This document shows positions 43,970-52,179 of a stretch of DNA of 64,000 nt, one piece after another; position 1 is the first letter of the stretch; every line of letters begins with the position of its first letter. The position numbers were made by a program, and so were the translations under genes. The notes beneath the pieces are model-generated. The model did not search any database and had not been told where the DNA came from. It saw nothing but the letters and a program-made list of their open reading frames with translations. Source of the DNA: Lysinibacillus cavernae (GTDB taxonomy: Bacteria > Bacillota > Bacilli > Bacillales_A > Planococcaceae); assembly GCF_009724685.1 (NCBI RefSeq), contig NZ_WMEF01000005.1, forward strand, positions 175,831-239,830, in the 5' to 3' direction.

Positions 43970-44838
43970 CCTACATCACCTTGCTTTCGAAATTGGATTT
44001 TTCTACGATATTTACTAATTTGACCAGCTGGACTAATAAAATAAGAAATAAAGAATATAGCTGCTGCAACCAAGACGATAATTGGACCAGTCGATAACCC
44101 TGTTCGAATCGCACTAATAAAGGTACCTGTTATGCCAGCGATACCTCCAATCGCGGCACTCAAAATAAGCATCGTACTCAATTTTTTCGTCCATAGCTTG
44201 GCACTAGCTGCTGGGATAATTAATAAAGCTGACATTAAAATCACACCTACAGCTTGGATGCCTGTCACAATCGTCATCACAATTAAAATCGTTAACGTGG
44301 CCTTTAAAGCCTCAATGGGTAAGCCAATGCCCTTTGCATAGACAGGATCAAAGATCAGTAGCTTCCATTCCTTATAGAGAAAAAGACTGACTAAAATAAT
44401 GATCGTTGCACTTATAAACAGCCACATTAAATCTGCTTTGGTCATCGTCGCTGCTTTGCCAAAAATAAAATTATTAAGACCGCTTTGGTTGCCAAGTGGG
44501 CTACGATTAACAACTGTCAAAAATACAACGCCAACACCAAAAAATACGGTGAGCACTAATCCAATGGCTGCATCTGCCTTCATTTTTGAAAACGACACAA
44601 TCCATTGTATACAATACACAGATAATGCAGATGTAATACCCGCTCCGAGCATTAAAAACGGTAATTCCTTTTGCCCTGTTATTAAGAACGCGAGCGCGAT
44701 GCCTGGTAATGCTGCATGTGCCGCAGCATCACCAACTAAACTTTGTTTTTGTAGGAAGGAGAAAGTGCCTGTTATGCCAGCTGCAATGCCAAGTAACATG
44801 GTTCCACTGAGTACCCACAATAAGTTACCACTTAACAT
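43966..44838 (-). CDS. mntC: Manganese ABC transporter permease, first subunit
   Basis: ABC-3 family permease of 290 residues, paralogue of the next gene (FLQKQSLVGDAAAHAALPGIALAFL, GIQAVGVILMSALLIIPAASAKL). A GGAGGG site precedes the ATG at 44838. It forms the heteromeric channel with mntD. Confidence 0.88.
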   Translation of the reverse strand: MLSGNLLWVLSGTMLLGIAAGITGTFSFLQKQSLVGDAAAHAALPGIALAFLITGQKELPFLMLGAGITSALSVYCIQWIVSFSKMKADAAIGLVLTVFFGVGVVFLTVVNRSPLGNQSGLNNFIFGKAATMTKADLMWLFISATIIILVSLFLYKEWKLLIFDPVYAKGIGLPIEALKATLTILIVMTIVTGIQAVGVILMSALLIIPAASAKLWTKKLSTMLILSAAIGGIAGITGTFISAIRTGLSTGPIIVLVAAAIFFISYFISPAGQISKYRRKIQFRKQGDVG

Positions 44839-44849
44839 ATAGACCCTCC

Positions 44850-45584
44850 TTACACATGCTGCATCATGAAAAGTTTACCACCATACGTCTTCTGTAATTG
44901 TTCTGGTGTAAAAACATCTTCTGTTGCGCCTGATGCTAAAATCGTTTTGTTTAATAAAATCGTATAATCAAAGTATTCTTTGACGGTTTGAAGATCGTGA
45001 TGCACGACAAAAATACTTTTTCCTTGTGCTTTTAAATCTTTTAAAATATCAATAATTGTTTTTTCTGTTGCAGCATCTACCCCTGCAAATGGTTCATCTA
45101 GGAAGTAAATATCTGCATTTTGTGCAAGTGCTCTAGCCAGGAATACACGCTGCTGCTGTCCTCCTGAAAGCTGCCCGATGGAACGCTCTGCAAAGTCCTG
45201 CATTCCTACACTTGCTAACGCTTGTCGAGCGACAATTTTATCTTGCTTCGATGGTCTTTTAAATAAACCCGTATGACCATAACGTCCCATTAACACCACA
45301 TCAAGTGCGTTTGTAGGGAAATCCCAATCAACGGCATTACGCTGAGGGACATAGCCAACGACTAAACTTTTTGGCTCAAATACTTTCCCTAAAATTTCAA
45401 CTTTCCCTACTTTATTTGGTAACTGATTTAAGATAGCCTTTAAAAAGGTTGATTTTCCCGCACCGTTCGGACCAATAATGGCAGCTAGATGGCCTTGAGG
45501 CACCGTCAAACAGGCATTTTCTAATACTGTTTTCTTATCATACGCTACTGAAAGATTTTCCACTGTTAATGCATACATATTCAT
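44850..45584 (-). CDS. mntB: Manganese ABC transporter ATP-binding protein
   Basis: ATPase of 244 residues with Walker A GPNGAGKST, Q-loop VPQRNAVDWDFP (the WDFP variant typical of Mn/Zn importers), signature LSGGQQQR, Walker B IYFLDEPFAGVD and switch VVHHDL. ATG 45584 or the ATG two codons later is the start; the latter has better spacing from AGGTG. It follows mntA by four bases. Confidence 0.93.
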   Translation of the reverse strand: MNMYALTVENLSVAYDKKTVLENACLTVPQGHLAAIIGPNGAGKSTFLKAILNQLPNKVGKVEILGKVFEPKSLVVGYVPQRNAVDWDFPTNALDVVLMGRYGHTGLFKRPSKQDKIVARQALASVGMQDFAERSIGQLSGGQQQRVFLARALAQNADIYFLDEPFAGVDAATEKTIIDILKDLKAQGKSIFVVHHDLQTVKEYFDYTILLNKTILASGATEDVFTPEQLQKTYGGKLFMMQHV

Positions 45585-45588
45585 TCAC

Positions 45589-46503
45589 CTACTTTAATGC
45601 ATCGACGATTGTGTCGATGTTATGTTGATACATACCAATATAAGTACCTTCCGTCGTACCTTCAGCACCCATTGCATCCGAAAATAATTCCCCACCGATG
45701 ATAATGTCGTGCCCTTTTTCTTTAGCCCCTTCAATCACAGCCTTCATGGCTTTATCAGACACACTGGATTCTATAAAGAGAGCTTTAATCTTATTTTCTA
45801 CTAAAAAATCAACCATCTCCTGTACATCTTTAACACCGTACTCTGAATCCGTACTAAGCCCTTGTAAGCCACGTACTTCAAACCCTTGGCTTCTACCAAA
45901 GTAGTTGAACGCATCATGAGCGGTTACCAAAATCCGTTGTGTTTGTGGTATTTCATTGACACGTTTTTTTGCATAGCTTTGTAAATCATCTAGTTTTTTT
46001 AAATAAGCTGCTTCATTATTTTGAAAATCCTCTTTAAATTCAGGGTATTCTTTTTGAAGTTGTGTACTTATTGACTTAACAACGCCTTTCCACAGCTCAA
46101 TATCAAACCAAATATGCGGATCATGCACCATGGCATCATTGTCACTTGCAAGGAGCTGCTTTTCATCTAATGTCTCTCCCACTGCCAAAACAGTTTTATC
46201 CTTTGACATTTGTTCAAAAATATCGAGCATTTGCCCTTCTAAATGTAAGCCATTGTAAAAAATGACTTCGGCTTTATCCAATTTTGATAAGTCACTTTGA
46301 GTCGCTTTGTATAAGTGAGGATCTACACCTGGTCCCATTAATGCTGATACTTGTAAATGATCGCCACTAATTTCTTTAATGGCATCTGCAATTTGTCCTG
46401 TTGTTGCGACAACAATCCCTTCTTTTTCACCCTCTGTATCACTTGTACAACCAAATAATAGAAGCGAGAGCGATAATACCAATACACCAAACCATTGTTT
46501 CAT
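45589..46503 (-). CDS. mntA: Manganese-binding lipoprotein
   Basis: Cluster A-I metal-binding lipoprotein (304 residues). The lipobox LLLFGC is followed by metal ligands in GVDPHLY (His about 67), DPHIWFD (His about 133) and an acidic Glu/Asp pair (IESSVSD and GELFSDAMG). TAHDAFNYFGRSQGF and GLQGLSTDSEYG are typical of the group. The His-rich loop of zinc-specific ZnuA is absent, which favours manganese. It follows a small membrane ORF and a hairpin. Confidence 0.9.
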   Translation of the reverse strand: MKQWFGVLVLSLSLLLFGCTSDTEGEKEGIVVATTGQIADAIKEISGDHLQVSALMGPGVDPHLYKATQSDLSKLDKAEVIFYNGLHLEGQMLDIFEQMSKDKTVLAVGETLDEKQLLASDNDAMVHDPHIWFDIELWKGVVKSISTQLQKEYPEFKEDFQNNEAAYLKKLDDLQSYAKKRVNEIPQTQRILVTAHDAFNYFGRSQGFEVRGLQGLSTDSEYGVKDVQEMVDFLVENKIKALFIESSVSDKAMKAVIEGAKEKGHDIIIGGELFSDAMGAEGTTEGTYIGMYQHNIDTIVDALK

Positions 46504-46572
46504 TTTTTTACCTCATCTTTCTTTTTTTCTATTGGCTGAAAAATTGCTGGCACTATGCACTAAGAAAACAAT

Positions 46573-46618
46573 TGGCGGACAAGCATATAGTTCATTCTTA
46601 TTTCTTTTATGTCCGCCA
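46573..46618 (-). terminator. Hairpin between the small membrane ORF and mntA
   Basis: TGGCGGACA/TGTCCGCCA, nine perfect pairs with a 28-base loop, then TTGTTTTCTT on the minus strand, about 70 bases before mntA. Either a partial terminator or a processing stem inside the operon leader. Confidence 0.5.
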
Positions 46619-46671
46619 TTCAATAGCTTCCATCGTACATGCGATAGCTCTTTCTCATACAACCGCTTTAT

Positions 46672-46827
46672 TTATATGATTTTCCGAATAAGCTGGCGCC
46701 AGCTCATCCAGAAAAGGATTAATATTATTCCAGCTCCTACAGATTCTGTGAGTTTCCATAGAATTGCCAGGATTAATAAAACAACCATCGGAAGAATTGT
46801 CAGCTTGAAATCACCTAACTCTTTCAT
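46672..46827 (-). CDS. Small membrane protein (51 residues) ahead of mntA
   Basis: Reading frame from ATG 46827 to TAA 46672, with a GAAGAG-type site eight bases before the ATG. The product starts MKELGDFKLTILP and has two hydrophobic stretches (ILPMVVLLILAILW and GAGIILILFW), ending MSWRQLIRKII with a positive tail. It lies between the candidate MntR box and mntA, so it would be the first gene of the manganese operon. I recognise no family. A role in tuning metal transport is speculation. Confidence 0.55.
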   Translation of the reverse strand: MKELGDFKLTILPMVVLLILAILWKLTESVGAGIILILFWMSWRQLIRKII

Positions 46828-46854
46828 TCACGCACTCTTCTTTCTTTAGAGATA

Positions 46855-46878
46855 TTTTGTTTCCCTTAGGAAAAATAT
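46855..46878 (-). promoter_or_regulatory. Candidate MntR box of the manganese operon
   Basis: Read on the minus strand, TTTTTCCTAAGGGAAAC shows the palindromic TTTCC-N4-GGAAA core of MntR operators. It lies 28 bases upstream of the small ORF and overlaps AT-rich promoter-like sequence (CATATATT). Confidence 0.55.
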
Positions 46879-46965
46879 ATGCTTAATATGAAAATAATTC
46901 AACTACTTTATGAAAATTTCATAAAAAAATTTTTTTTATACAAGGAAATTTAATTTCGCCCAAAC

Positions 46966-46998
46966 AAAAAATCCCTAATAGATTATTAGAGATTTTTT
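46966..46998. terminator. Terminator of the TetR-family gene
   Basis: AAATCCCTAATA/TATTAGAGATTT with one mismatch, A and T runs on both sides; 33 bases after the tetR-type stop. Confidence 0.8.
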
Positions 46999-47031
46999 AA
47001 TAAAAATACAAAAACTGAATATTATAGACTT

Positions 47032-47664
47032 TTATTTTTCCATTCCCTTCGGTTTTCCTATAAATTCAAATGCATAAATATGTGTTTTGGTCAGTTCAAT
47101 TATATCCTCAATTAATGCTTCCTCTGATTTTTCATAGTCACTGGCAATCCACTGCATCATTAATCCATAAAAACCGTAAGAAGTATAATGCTTGAACATG
47201 TCCATATTCACAGGCTGATGATTAATTGTTTCAAACTTAAATTGCTCTTGATAAATTTTTGTAATTGTTAGCGGCATGCGTGTATGCAATCCAGGAATCG
47301 TATCTTCCTCATTTAACAACTCAAAATATAGTCGATTCTTATAAATGTAATGAATAATATTAAAGGAAGGTGCTTTCAATTTCGTCGTATAAACTTTCTC
47401 CCCATAAAGATACGGCTCACCCACTGCTGCTTCAAGACCATTCAACATCAGCTCTAACAGATTTTCCCCCAGCTCAAATTTATCTTGAAAATGCACATAG
47501 AAGGTACTCCGATTATAGCCAGCTCGTTCTACAATATCTTTGACAGTAATCGTTTGAAACCCATGTATTTTAATTAATTCTGCAAATGCTTCATAAAAAT
47601 GACGACGCGTTCTTTCTTGTCTTTGTGTCCATTTCGGCAATATTTCTTCCTCCTTTTTAGACAT
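47032..47664 (-). CDS. TetR-family transcription regulator
   Basis: A 210-residue repressor-type protein. The N-terminal helix-turn-helix reads FAELIKIHGFQTITVKDIVERAGYNRSTFYVHFQDKFEL. The C-terminal ligand domain resembles the DhaS-like subgroup (SYGFYGLMMQWIASDYEKSEEALIEDI). It is divergent from an SDR gene, and a palindrome in the shared promoter region is the likely operator. The ligand is unknown. Confidence 0.9.
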   Translation of the reverse strand: MSKKEEEILPKWTQRQERTRRHFYEAFAELIKIHGFQTITVKDIVERAGYNRSTFYVHFQDKFELGENLLELMLNGLEAAVGEPYLYGEKVYTTKLKAPSFNIIHYIYKNRLYFELLNEEDTIPGLHTRMPLTITKIYQEQFKFETINHQPVNMDMFKHYTSYGFYGLMMQWIASDYEKSEEALIEDIIELTKTHIYAFEFIGKPKGMEK

Positions 47665-47676
47665 TTCAGGTGAATA

Positions 47677-47693
47677 TGTCTACTAGCTAGACA
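47677..47693. promoter_or_regulatory. Candidate TetR-type operator
   Basis: TGTCTA-CTAGC-TAGACA, perfect 6-bp arms, 13 bases before the tetR-type start and about 108 before the divergent SDR gene. Confidence 0.6.
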
Positions 47694-47800
47694 CTTACTA
47701 CTCCTTTAATGATTGTTTCCGTTTTCTAGCGATTTACAATTAAAGTACACCGTGAATTACACAAGGTGCAAGAAATAATATTTTTAAGGGAGTGTCATGT

Positions 47801-48538
47801 ATGGGGAAATTACAAGATAAAGTTGCGATTATTACAGGTGGTGCTTCTGGTATTGGTGCCGCAACGGCCCAAGTTTTTGTAGCTGAGGGTGCAAAGGTAG
47901 TACTTGTTGACTTAAACGAAGAAAAAGGCCAAGCATTCGCTGCCCAACTACAAGCAACTGGAGCAGAAGCAATCTTTATGAAAGCAAATGTAACAGATGA
48001 AAATGAGGTAGCTGCTATTTACCAAACAACGATAGAGACATTTGGCAAAGTCGATGTTCTTTTTAATAATGCGGGAATTGGTCGTGTAACACCAACAGAG
48101 GAGCTCCCTTATACTGAATGGCGTCAAACAGTGAATGTGGATTTAGATGGCGTATTTTTAATGGCACAGGCAGCTATTAAAGAAATGCTTAAAGCGAATG
48201 GTGGTACGATTGTCAATACCGCTTCTATGTACGGCTGGGTTGGCTCACCAGGTTCAGCAGCTTACAATGCAGCAAAAGGTGGCGTGATTAACTTAACTCG
48301 TTCATTAGCACTTGAGTTTGCAACTCGCGGTATTCGTGTTAATGCCCTATGCCCTGGCTTTATTGATACACCGATTATCCCAGAAGAAAGCAAGGAACCT
48401 TTACGTCAAGTGACGCCTATGCAACGTTTAGGTCAACCAGAAGAAATGGCAAAAGCTGTTTTATTCATGGCTTGTGACGATTCAACATTTATGACAGGTA
48501 ACACATTAACAGTAGATGGTGGCTACACTGCACAATAA
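47801..48538 (+). CDS. SDR family dehydrogenase
   Basis: Short-chain dehydrogenase of 245 residues with TGGASGIGAA, LVDLNEEK (Asp, NAD preference), FNNAGIGR, a Ser in NTASMYG, YNAAKGG and GNTLTVDGGYTA. The ATG at 47801 is eight bases after AAGGGAG; a GTG three codons earlier is less well placed. Divergent from and probably repressed by the TetR-type protein. Substrate unknown. Confidence 0.9.
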   Translation: MGKLQDKVAIITGGASGIGAATAQVFVAEGAKVVLVDLNEEKGQAFAAQLQATGAEAIFMKANVTDENEVAAIYQTTIETFGKVDVLFNNAGIGRVTPTEELPYTEWRQTVNVDLDGVFLMAQAAIKEMLKANGGTIVNTASMYGWVGSPGSAAYNAAKGGVINLTRSLALEFATRGIRVNALCPGFIDTPIIPEESKEPLRQVTPMQRLGQPEEMAKAVLFMACDDSTFMTGNTLTVDGGYTAQ

Positions 48539-48549
48539 TTCATGACAAA

Positions 48550-48590
48550 AATAATCGCTTCCTCATCAGAGGATAGCGATTATTTTTTTA
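48550..48590 (+). terminator. Terminator of the SDR gene
   Basis: AATAATCGCT/AGCGATTATT with inner CCTC/GAGG, then TTTTTTT. Confidence 0.88.
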
Positions 48591-48682
48591 TAGCAATCTA
48601 TTAATTTATAGAAAAATTTGCAGTTTTTATCCATTTCCTGCAAACTATTAACATAACGAGCAAGAAAGGATGAAGATGACGA

Positions 48683-49711
48683 ATGAAAAAATTAATATGC
48701 ACATTATTAGTTTCCATTCTTATCGTGGCCAGTGCTGGTAATGTACAAGCTGCTGGTTTTAAAGATGTTTCAAAGGATCACTATGCATATGAAGCGATCT
48801 TATGGGCAGAAGAATATGATATTGTTAATGGTTTTACTGATGGGACATTTAAACCGAATGCAACTATTACTGAACAACAATTAGCAAAACTGTTAGCTAA
48901 TTTTTATGAGCTTGAATCGCCCATCGATGAGTTAAAAAAACAAACACCTTCCGCAAATTGGTCGGATGAATTTTATGACCAGCTCGCTAGTTATGGTGTA
49001 CCTTTAAATGGCTATTTTGATAACCGCATTCGAGCTGCCACGGTCAAACGTGGTGTCGTGGCACAAGCAATTGCCCATCTAGCTAGTGGCAAAAAAGGAT
49101 TAGATCAATCTATTCAGTTTTTACTCGATTATTATATTTCCTCAGGCCAAAATCCACAGTATGAAAATCGTAACTTACAGAAGTTTTATGGTGTGACGAA
49201 CAATATGACTCGTGCTCAAGTTGTCACAATGCTATATCGCATGGATGAACGTAATTTTTATGAAATTTCAGCGGATGCACAAGCCATTCATGACAATGCC
49301 AACAATGTTTCATTAACAACACGAGCAAAAAATGCTCAAAACCAGCTCGACAAATCATTGCAACAAACGTCCCCTAGTAAGAGTGCCTGGGAAGGTGTTT
49401 ATACGTATTATTATAAATGGGGTAAAGGCACAACTGATTTTAATCGTCGTGATGCCATCATTTCCAACGCAACAAGTAACAGCTTCTCTATTTCTTTAAC
49501 GGCGAATGACGGAACTGCTACTGGCAGTGTGGATGGCACCGCTACGCTAACGAGCAGTACTACAGCCTTAATGAATAAATCCTCTAACGGAAATCGCTGT
49601 GTCGTAGAGTTGGAGCGCTTATCTAATAATGCCCTAAAAGTTACAGAGATCGATTGTCATGCAGAGCGAGATGAAGGTACTAATTTTTCTGGCACATTAA
49701 AGAAACAATAG
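48683..49711 (+). CDS. S-layer-homology domain exoprotein
   Basis: Secreted cell-wall protein of 342 residues. A signal peptide is cleaved near NVQAAG (about residue 24). One clear SLH repeat follows (FKDVSKDHYAYEAILWAEEYDIVNGFTDG...TEQQLAKLLANFY), then weaker repeats (GVPLNGYFDNRIRAATVKRGVVAQAI; FYGVTNNMTRAQVVTMLYRM). The C-terminal 130 residues are a Ser/Thr-rich beta-type domain with two cysteines (NRCVVELE...EIDCHAE) that may form a disulfide. SLH repeats bind pyruvylated wall polymer. Function beyond anchoring is unknown. Confidence 0.85.
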   Translation: MKKLICTLLVSILIVASAGNVQAAGFKDVSKDHYAYEAILWAEEYDIVNGFTDGTFKPNATITEQQLAKLLANFYELESPIDELKKQTPSANWSDEFYDQLASYGVPLNGYFDNRIRAATVKRGVVAQAIAHLASGKKGLDQSIQFLLDYYISSGQNPQYENRNLQKFYGVTNNMTRAQVVTMLYRMDERNFYEISADAQAIHDNANNVSLTTRAKNAQNQLDKSLQQTSPSKSAWEGVYTYYYKWGKGTTDFNRRDAIISNATSNSFSISLTANDGTATGSVDGTATLTSSTTALMNKSSNGNRCVVELERLSNNALKVTEIDCHAERDEGTNFSGTLKKQ

Positions 49712-49718
49712 CTTCTAG

Positions 49719-49747
49719 CAGAGTCTGATTCGTTCAGGCTCTTTTTT
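49719..49747. terminator. Terminator after the SLH gene
   Basis: AGAGTCTGA/TTCAGGCTCT around a 4-base loop, followed by TTTTTT, shared with the convergent LysR gene end. Confidence 0.8.
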
Positions 49748-50633
49748 AATCGCCAAAAGTTTGATAGCTATGCTTGGCCATAGCAATAAAATCTTGCAGG
49801 CAAGGCTGCATATGCTTATCTTTATGCCAAGCTATATCTGTATAAATGGGCGCGAGGGATAACGAGGACGGTATCTCCACTAAACGCCCACTTTTCAATT
49901 CCTGTTCTACGACCATTTTAGGTAAAAACGTAATACCTAAGCCTGCAATCACACATTGCTTAATGGCTTCGATACTGGCAAACTCAATCATTTGTAAGGG
50001 CAAGACACCCCCTTGCTGTAGCTGAGCTTCTAAATGATTACGATAGGAGCAGCCTGTTTCCGTTAACAACATCGTTTCAGTTGATAGTTGTTGAGCCGAT
50101 AGTGGTTGCCTTATATCTTTAGGTGCACTAACAAAAACAAGTTGTTCTTGAATCAATCGCTCACGCTGTAGCATAGATGTTTCTTGATACGTGTCTGTAA
50201 TAAAAGCCACATCTAATTTGCCTGCTTGTAATAATTCCCTAGCAATTTCAGTTGTATGCACAGGCTTAAAAATAATTTTCACTTGCGGGTGCGCTTGTTG
50301 AAATTGCTGTAAAATGCTTGGCAATCGATAGACACACTGACTTTCCTGTGCCCCCACCTTTAATACTACTTGCTCCTGTTCGTTGGACATGGCTTTTTTC
50401 ATTGCACGATCTAGCTCTAGCATTTTTTGTGCATACTGTTGGAGACGGTTGCCCTCTTCTGTCAGGACGATACGTTTCCCCAACCTCTCAAAAAGAATAA
50501 CCCCCAACTCTTGTTCAAGTGTTTTAATCTGTGCTGTTATACTCGATTGCGCATAGTCTAGTCGCTGTGCTGTCTGTGTAAAACTTAATGTTTCAGCTGC
50601 GGTTAAAAATGTTTGGAGCTGCTTCATATCCAT
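49746..50633 (-). CDS. LysR-family transcription regulator
   Basis: A 295-residue regulator: N-terminal helix-turn-helix (LQTFLTAAETLSFTQTAQRLDYAQSSITAQIKTLEQELGVILFERLGKR) and a substrate-binding domain from about residue 90 (VLKVGAQESQCVYRLPSIL, GCSYRNHLEAQL, CVIAGLGITFLPKMVV). ATG 50633 follows a G-rich site. It is divergent from a broken flavin-reductase gene, the order of ywqM/ywqN in B. subtilis, so it may have lost its local target. Confidence 0.92.
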   Translation of the reverse strand: MDMKQLQTFLTAAETLSFTQTAQRLDYAQSSITAQIKTLEQELGVILFERLGKRIVLTEEGNRLQQYAQKMLELDRAMKKAMSNEQEQVVLKVGAQESQCVYRLPSILQQFQQAHPQVKIIFKPVHTTEIARELLQAGKLDVAFITDTYQETSMLQRERLIQEQLVFVSAPKDIRQPLSAQQLSTETMLLTETGCSYRNHLEAQLQQGGVLPLQMIEFASIEAIKQCVIAGLGITFLPKMVVEQELKSGRLVEIPSSLSLAPIYTDIAWHKDKHMQPCLQDFIAMAKHSYQTFGD

Positions 50634-50749
50634 TTACTCGCCCCCCTTAATTCGTCTTTTCCGATACATTTTATCAAAACATTCATCTTTATCGATAGTA
50701 TAATCCAGTTTACACTAGTTAGTAGCTGCAAGAAAGAGGCGGATGCCAA

Positions 50750-50855
50750 ATGACGATTACCTCATTTATTGGTAGTTCAAGCGAATTAAAGCGTGATCTT
50801 GTCATTGTCGCTACACCGATTTATGGCTATAGCATATCTGGCTTTATGAGGTGGG
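50750..50855 (+). pseudogene. Truncated flavin reductase (YwqN-like)
   Basis: ATG 50750 opens MTITSFIGSSSELKRDLVIV, then ATPIYGYSISGFM, which is the start and the flavin-binding TPIYxYSxSGxM motif of the NADPH-dependent FMN reductase/flavodoxin family. Some 60 residues between them and the whole C-terminal half are missing. The match ends at about 50855. An internal deletion, not a frameshift, explains this. Confidence 0.7.
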
Positions 50856-50908
50856 TCGATTCAGCCAAACTGAGCGACAACAAAAGAACCTTTTACCAAA
50901 TAAAAAGA

Positions 50909-50940
50909 AACGGATTTGGAAATCGTCCAAATCCATTTTC
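50909..50940 (+). terminator. Terminator left from the flavin-reductase locus
   Basis: GGATTTGG/CCAAATCC with a 7-base loop, then ATTTTCTT. Its survival fits a formerly complete gene ending here. Confidence 0.65.
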
Positions 50941-51022
50941 TTAAATCAAACTAATTTATAATGTATTTTTCATTCCATCCTAACCAATTTTGAACAGCAC
51001 TTTATCTCATGATAAAAAACTA

Positions 51023-51108
51023 TTTGAATGAATCTTTTAACTCCGTGATATAAACTTTTTTACCACTTTCTAACTTCAAGGTCGGAGCTTTGGCGTGAAC
51101 TGAGCCCT
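51023..51108 (-). pseudogene. Short coding remnant, C-terminus only
   Basis: On the minus strand the end of a protein remains (VHAKAPTLKLESGKKVYITE, then LKDSF and K, and a stop), after an in-frame stop upstream. No start or ribosome site. It is the only protein-like content in the 280-base gap 50945-51226. Family not recognised. Confidence 0.3.
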
Positions 51109-51226
51109 GCCTTCATAAAATTATAAGATAAACCCCAAAAAACATTTATGACTCGTAACATCCTATTCTCCATTGACGGTTGCCTCATGTATTCCTCCCC
51201 TCCTTTTACTTCATCTAAACCAAAAC

Positions 51227-51766
51227 CTATTGTAATTCTCTTCTAAGACATTCAGCCGCAGATAACGCTTTTGAATCTTGCACTATATCTCCTGGTTTGT
51301 TTCCTTCTCCTAGAATATATCCTTCAAAAGTTATCCCCATAAAGTCGAAGATATGTTGGAATTGCTGGATCATTGGTAAACCTTTCATATACGGCTGATC
51401 TCCACCAACTGCAATTACATACGACTTTTTAGAAGACATCATTGCCTTAAAATCTGGATAATTTGGATCTCTTAAAGTTTGTGACCATCGATCAATAAAG
51501 TTCTTCATCATCCCTGTCATGCTATACCAATAAATAGGGGTAGCAAAAATAAGAATATCATGCGGAAGTATGCGTTCAATGATGGCGTTATAATCATCGT
51601 TGACTTCAGAGAAACCCTCCTCTGCATGGCGCATATCTATTATTGGTTGAATTATAGTATCCTTTAGATAAATTTCTTCAACGATTAGGCCTTGTGTGGC
51701 TAATTTTGTTAATGTCTCTACATTTCCATTCGGACGATTTCCACCATAAATAACTGCTATAGACAT
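51227..51766 (-). CDS. NAD(P)H-dependent FMN reductase/flavodoxin-fold protein
   Basis: Flavodoxin-fold oxidoreductase of 179 residues. It shows the phosphate-loop-like start IAVIYGGNRPNGNVETL, FATPIYWYSMTGMMKNFIDRW (flavin-binding and dimer motif), and IAVGGDQPYMKGLP. It resembles YwqN-type reductases and is an intact relative of the remnant at 50750. Cytoplasmic; reduces FMN or quinone-like acceptors, substrate unknown. ATG 51766 lies next to a GGGATAA site. Single gene. Confidence 0.85.
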   Translation of the reverse strand: MSIAVIYGGNRPNGNVETLTKLATQGLIVEEIYLKDTIIQPIIDMRHAEEGFSEVNDDYNAIIERILPHDILIFATPIYWYSMTGMMKNFIDRWSQTLRDPNYPDFKAMMSSKKSYVIAVGGDQPYMKGLPMIQQFQHIFDFMGITFEGYILGEGNKPGDIVQDSKALSAAECLRRELQ

Positions 51767-52022
51767 TTTAATTATCCCCTCTTCTTTAAATTTTCTACTA
51801 TTGTTCCCGAATGCTTTAATCTTATTATGATTTTATAAATCGATAAAGATGATTATTTCGATAAAATAGATCGAAAAAATTGATTAAAAGAGGGTCTAAT
51901 ATTTGGAATTAACTATTGCACACCTTCTTGCATGATACAAAGATAAAATGTAAGCAACCAAGTAAGTTATATTGATATCTCAGTATAATAAAATATTGCA
52001 TTATTTATTATTTCATAAATAA

Positions 52023-52152
52023 CTATTAAAAGAGAGCAACTTTGAAAGCAAAGATGAAGAATGGCCATTAGGGGTAGCAACACATGACGGAAAAGTGTAC
52101 ACTGTAAATAATACATATATTGGCAAAATTTCCATGTATGCATCTTTAACAT
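52023..52152 (+). pseudogene. C-terminal remnant of an unidentified protein
   Basis: An open frame of about 40 codons reads ESNFESKDEEWPLGVATHDG, then KVYTVNNTYIGKIS, ending MYASLT and a TAA, just before the stalk-domain gene. It has no ribosome site or upstream coding. The rest of the gap 51767-52164 shows nothing. Confidence 0.3.
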
Positions 52153-52179
52153 AAAAATTCATTATTGAGAGGTGTAGTA

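Noticed and set aside
51967..52152. Minus-strand reading frame of 61 codons
   Set aside because: Antisense of a protein-like plus-strand remnant and without a ribosome site.
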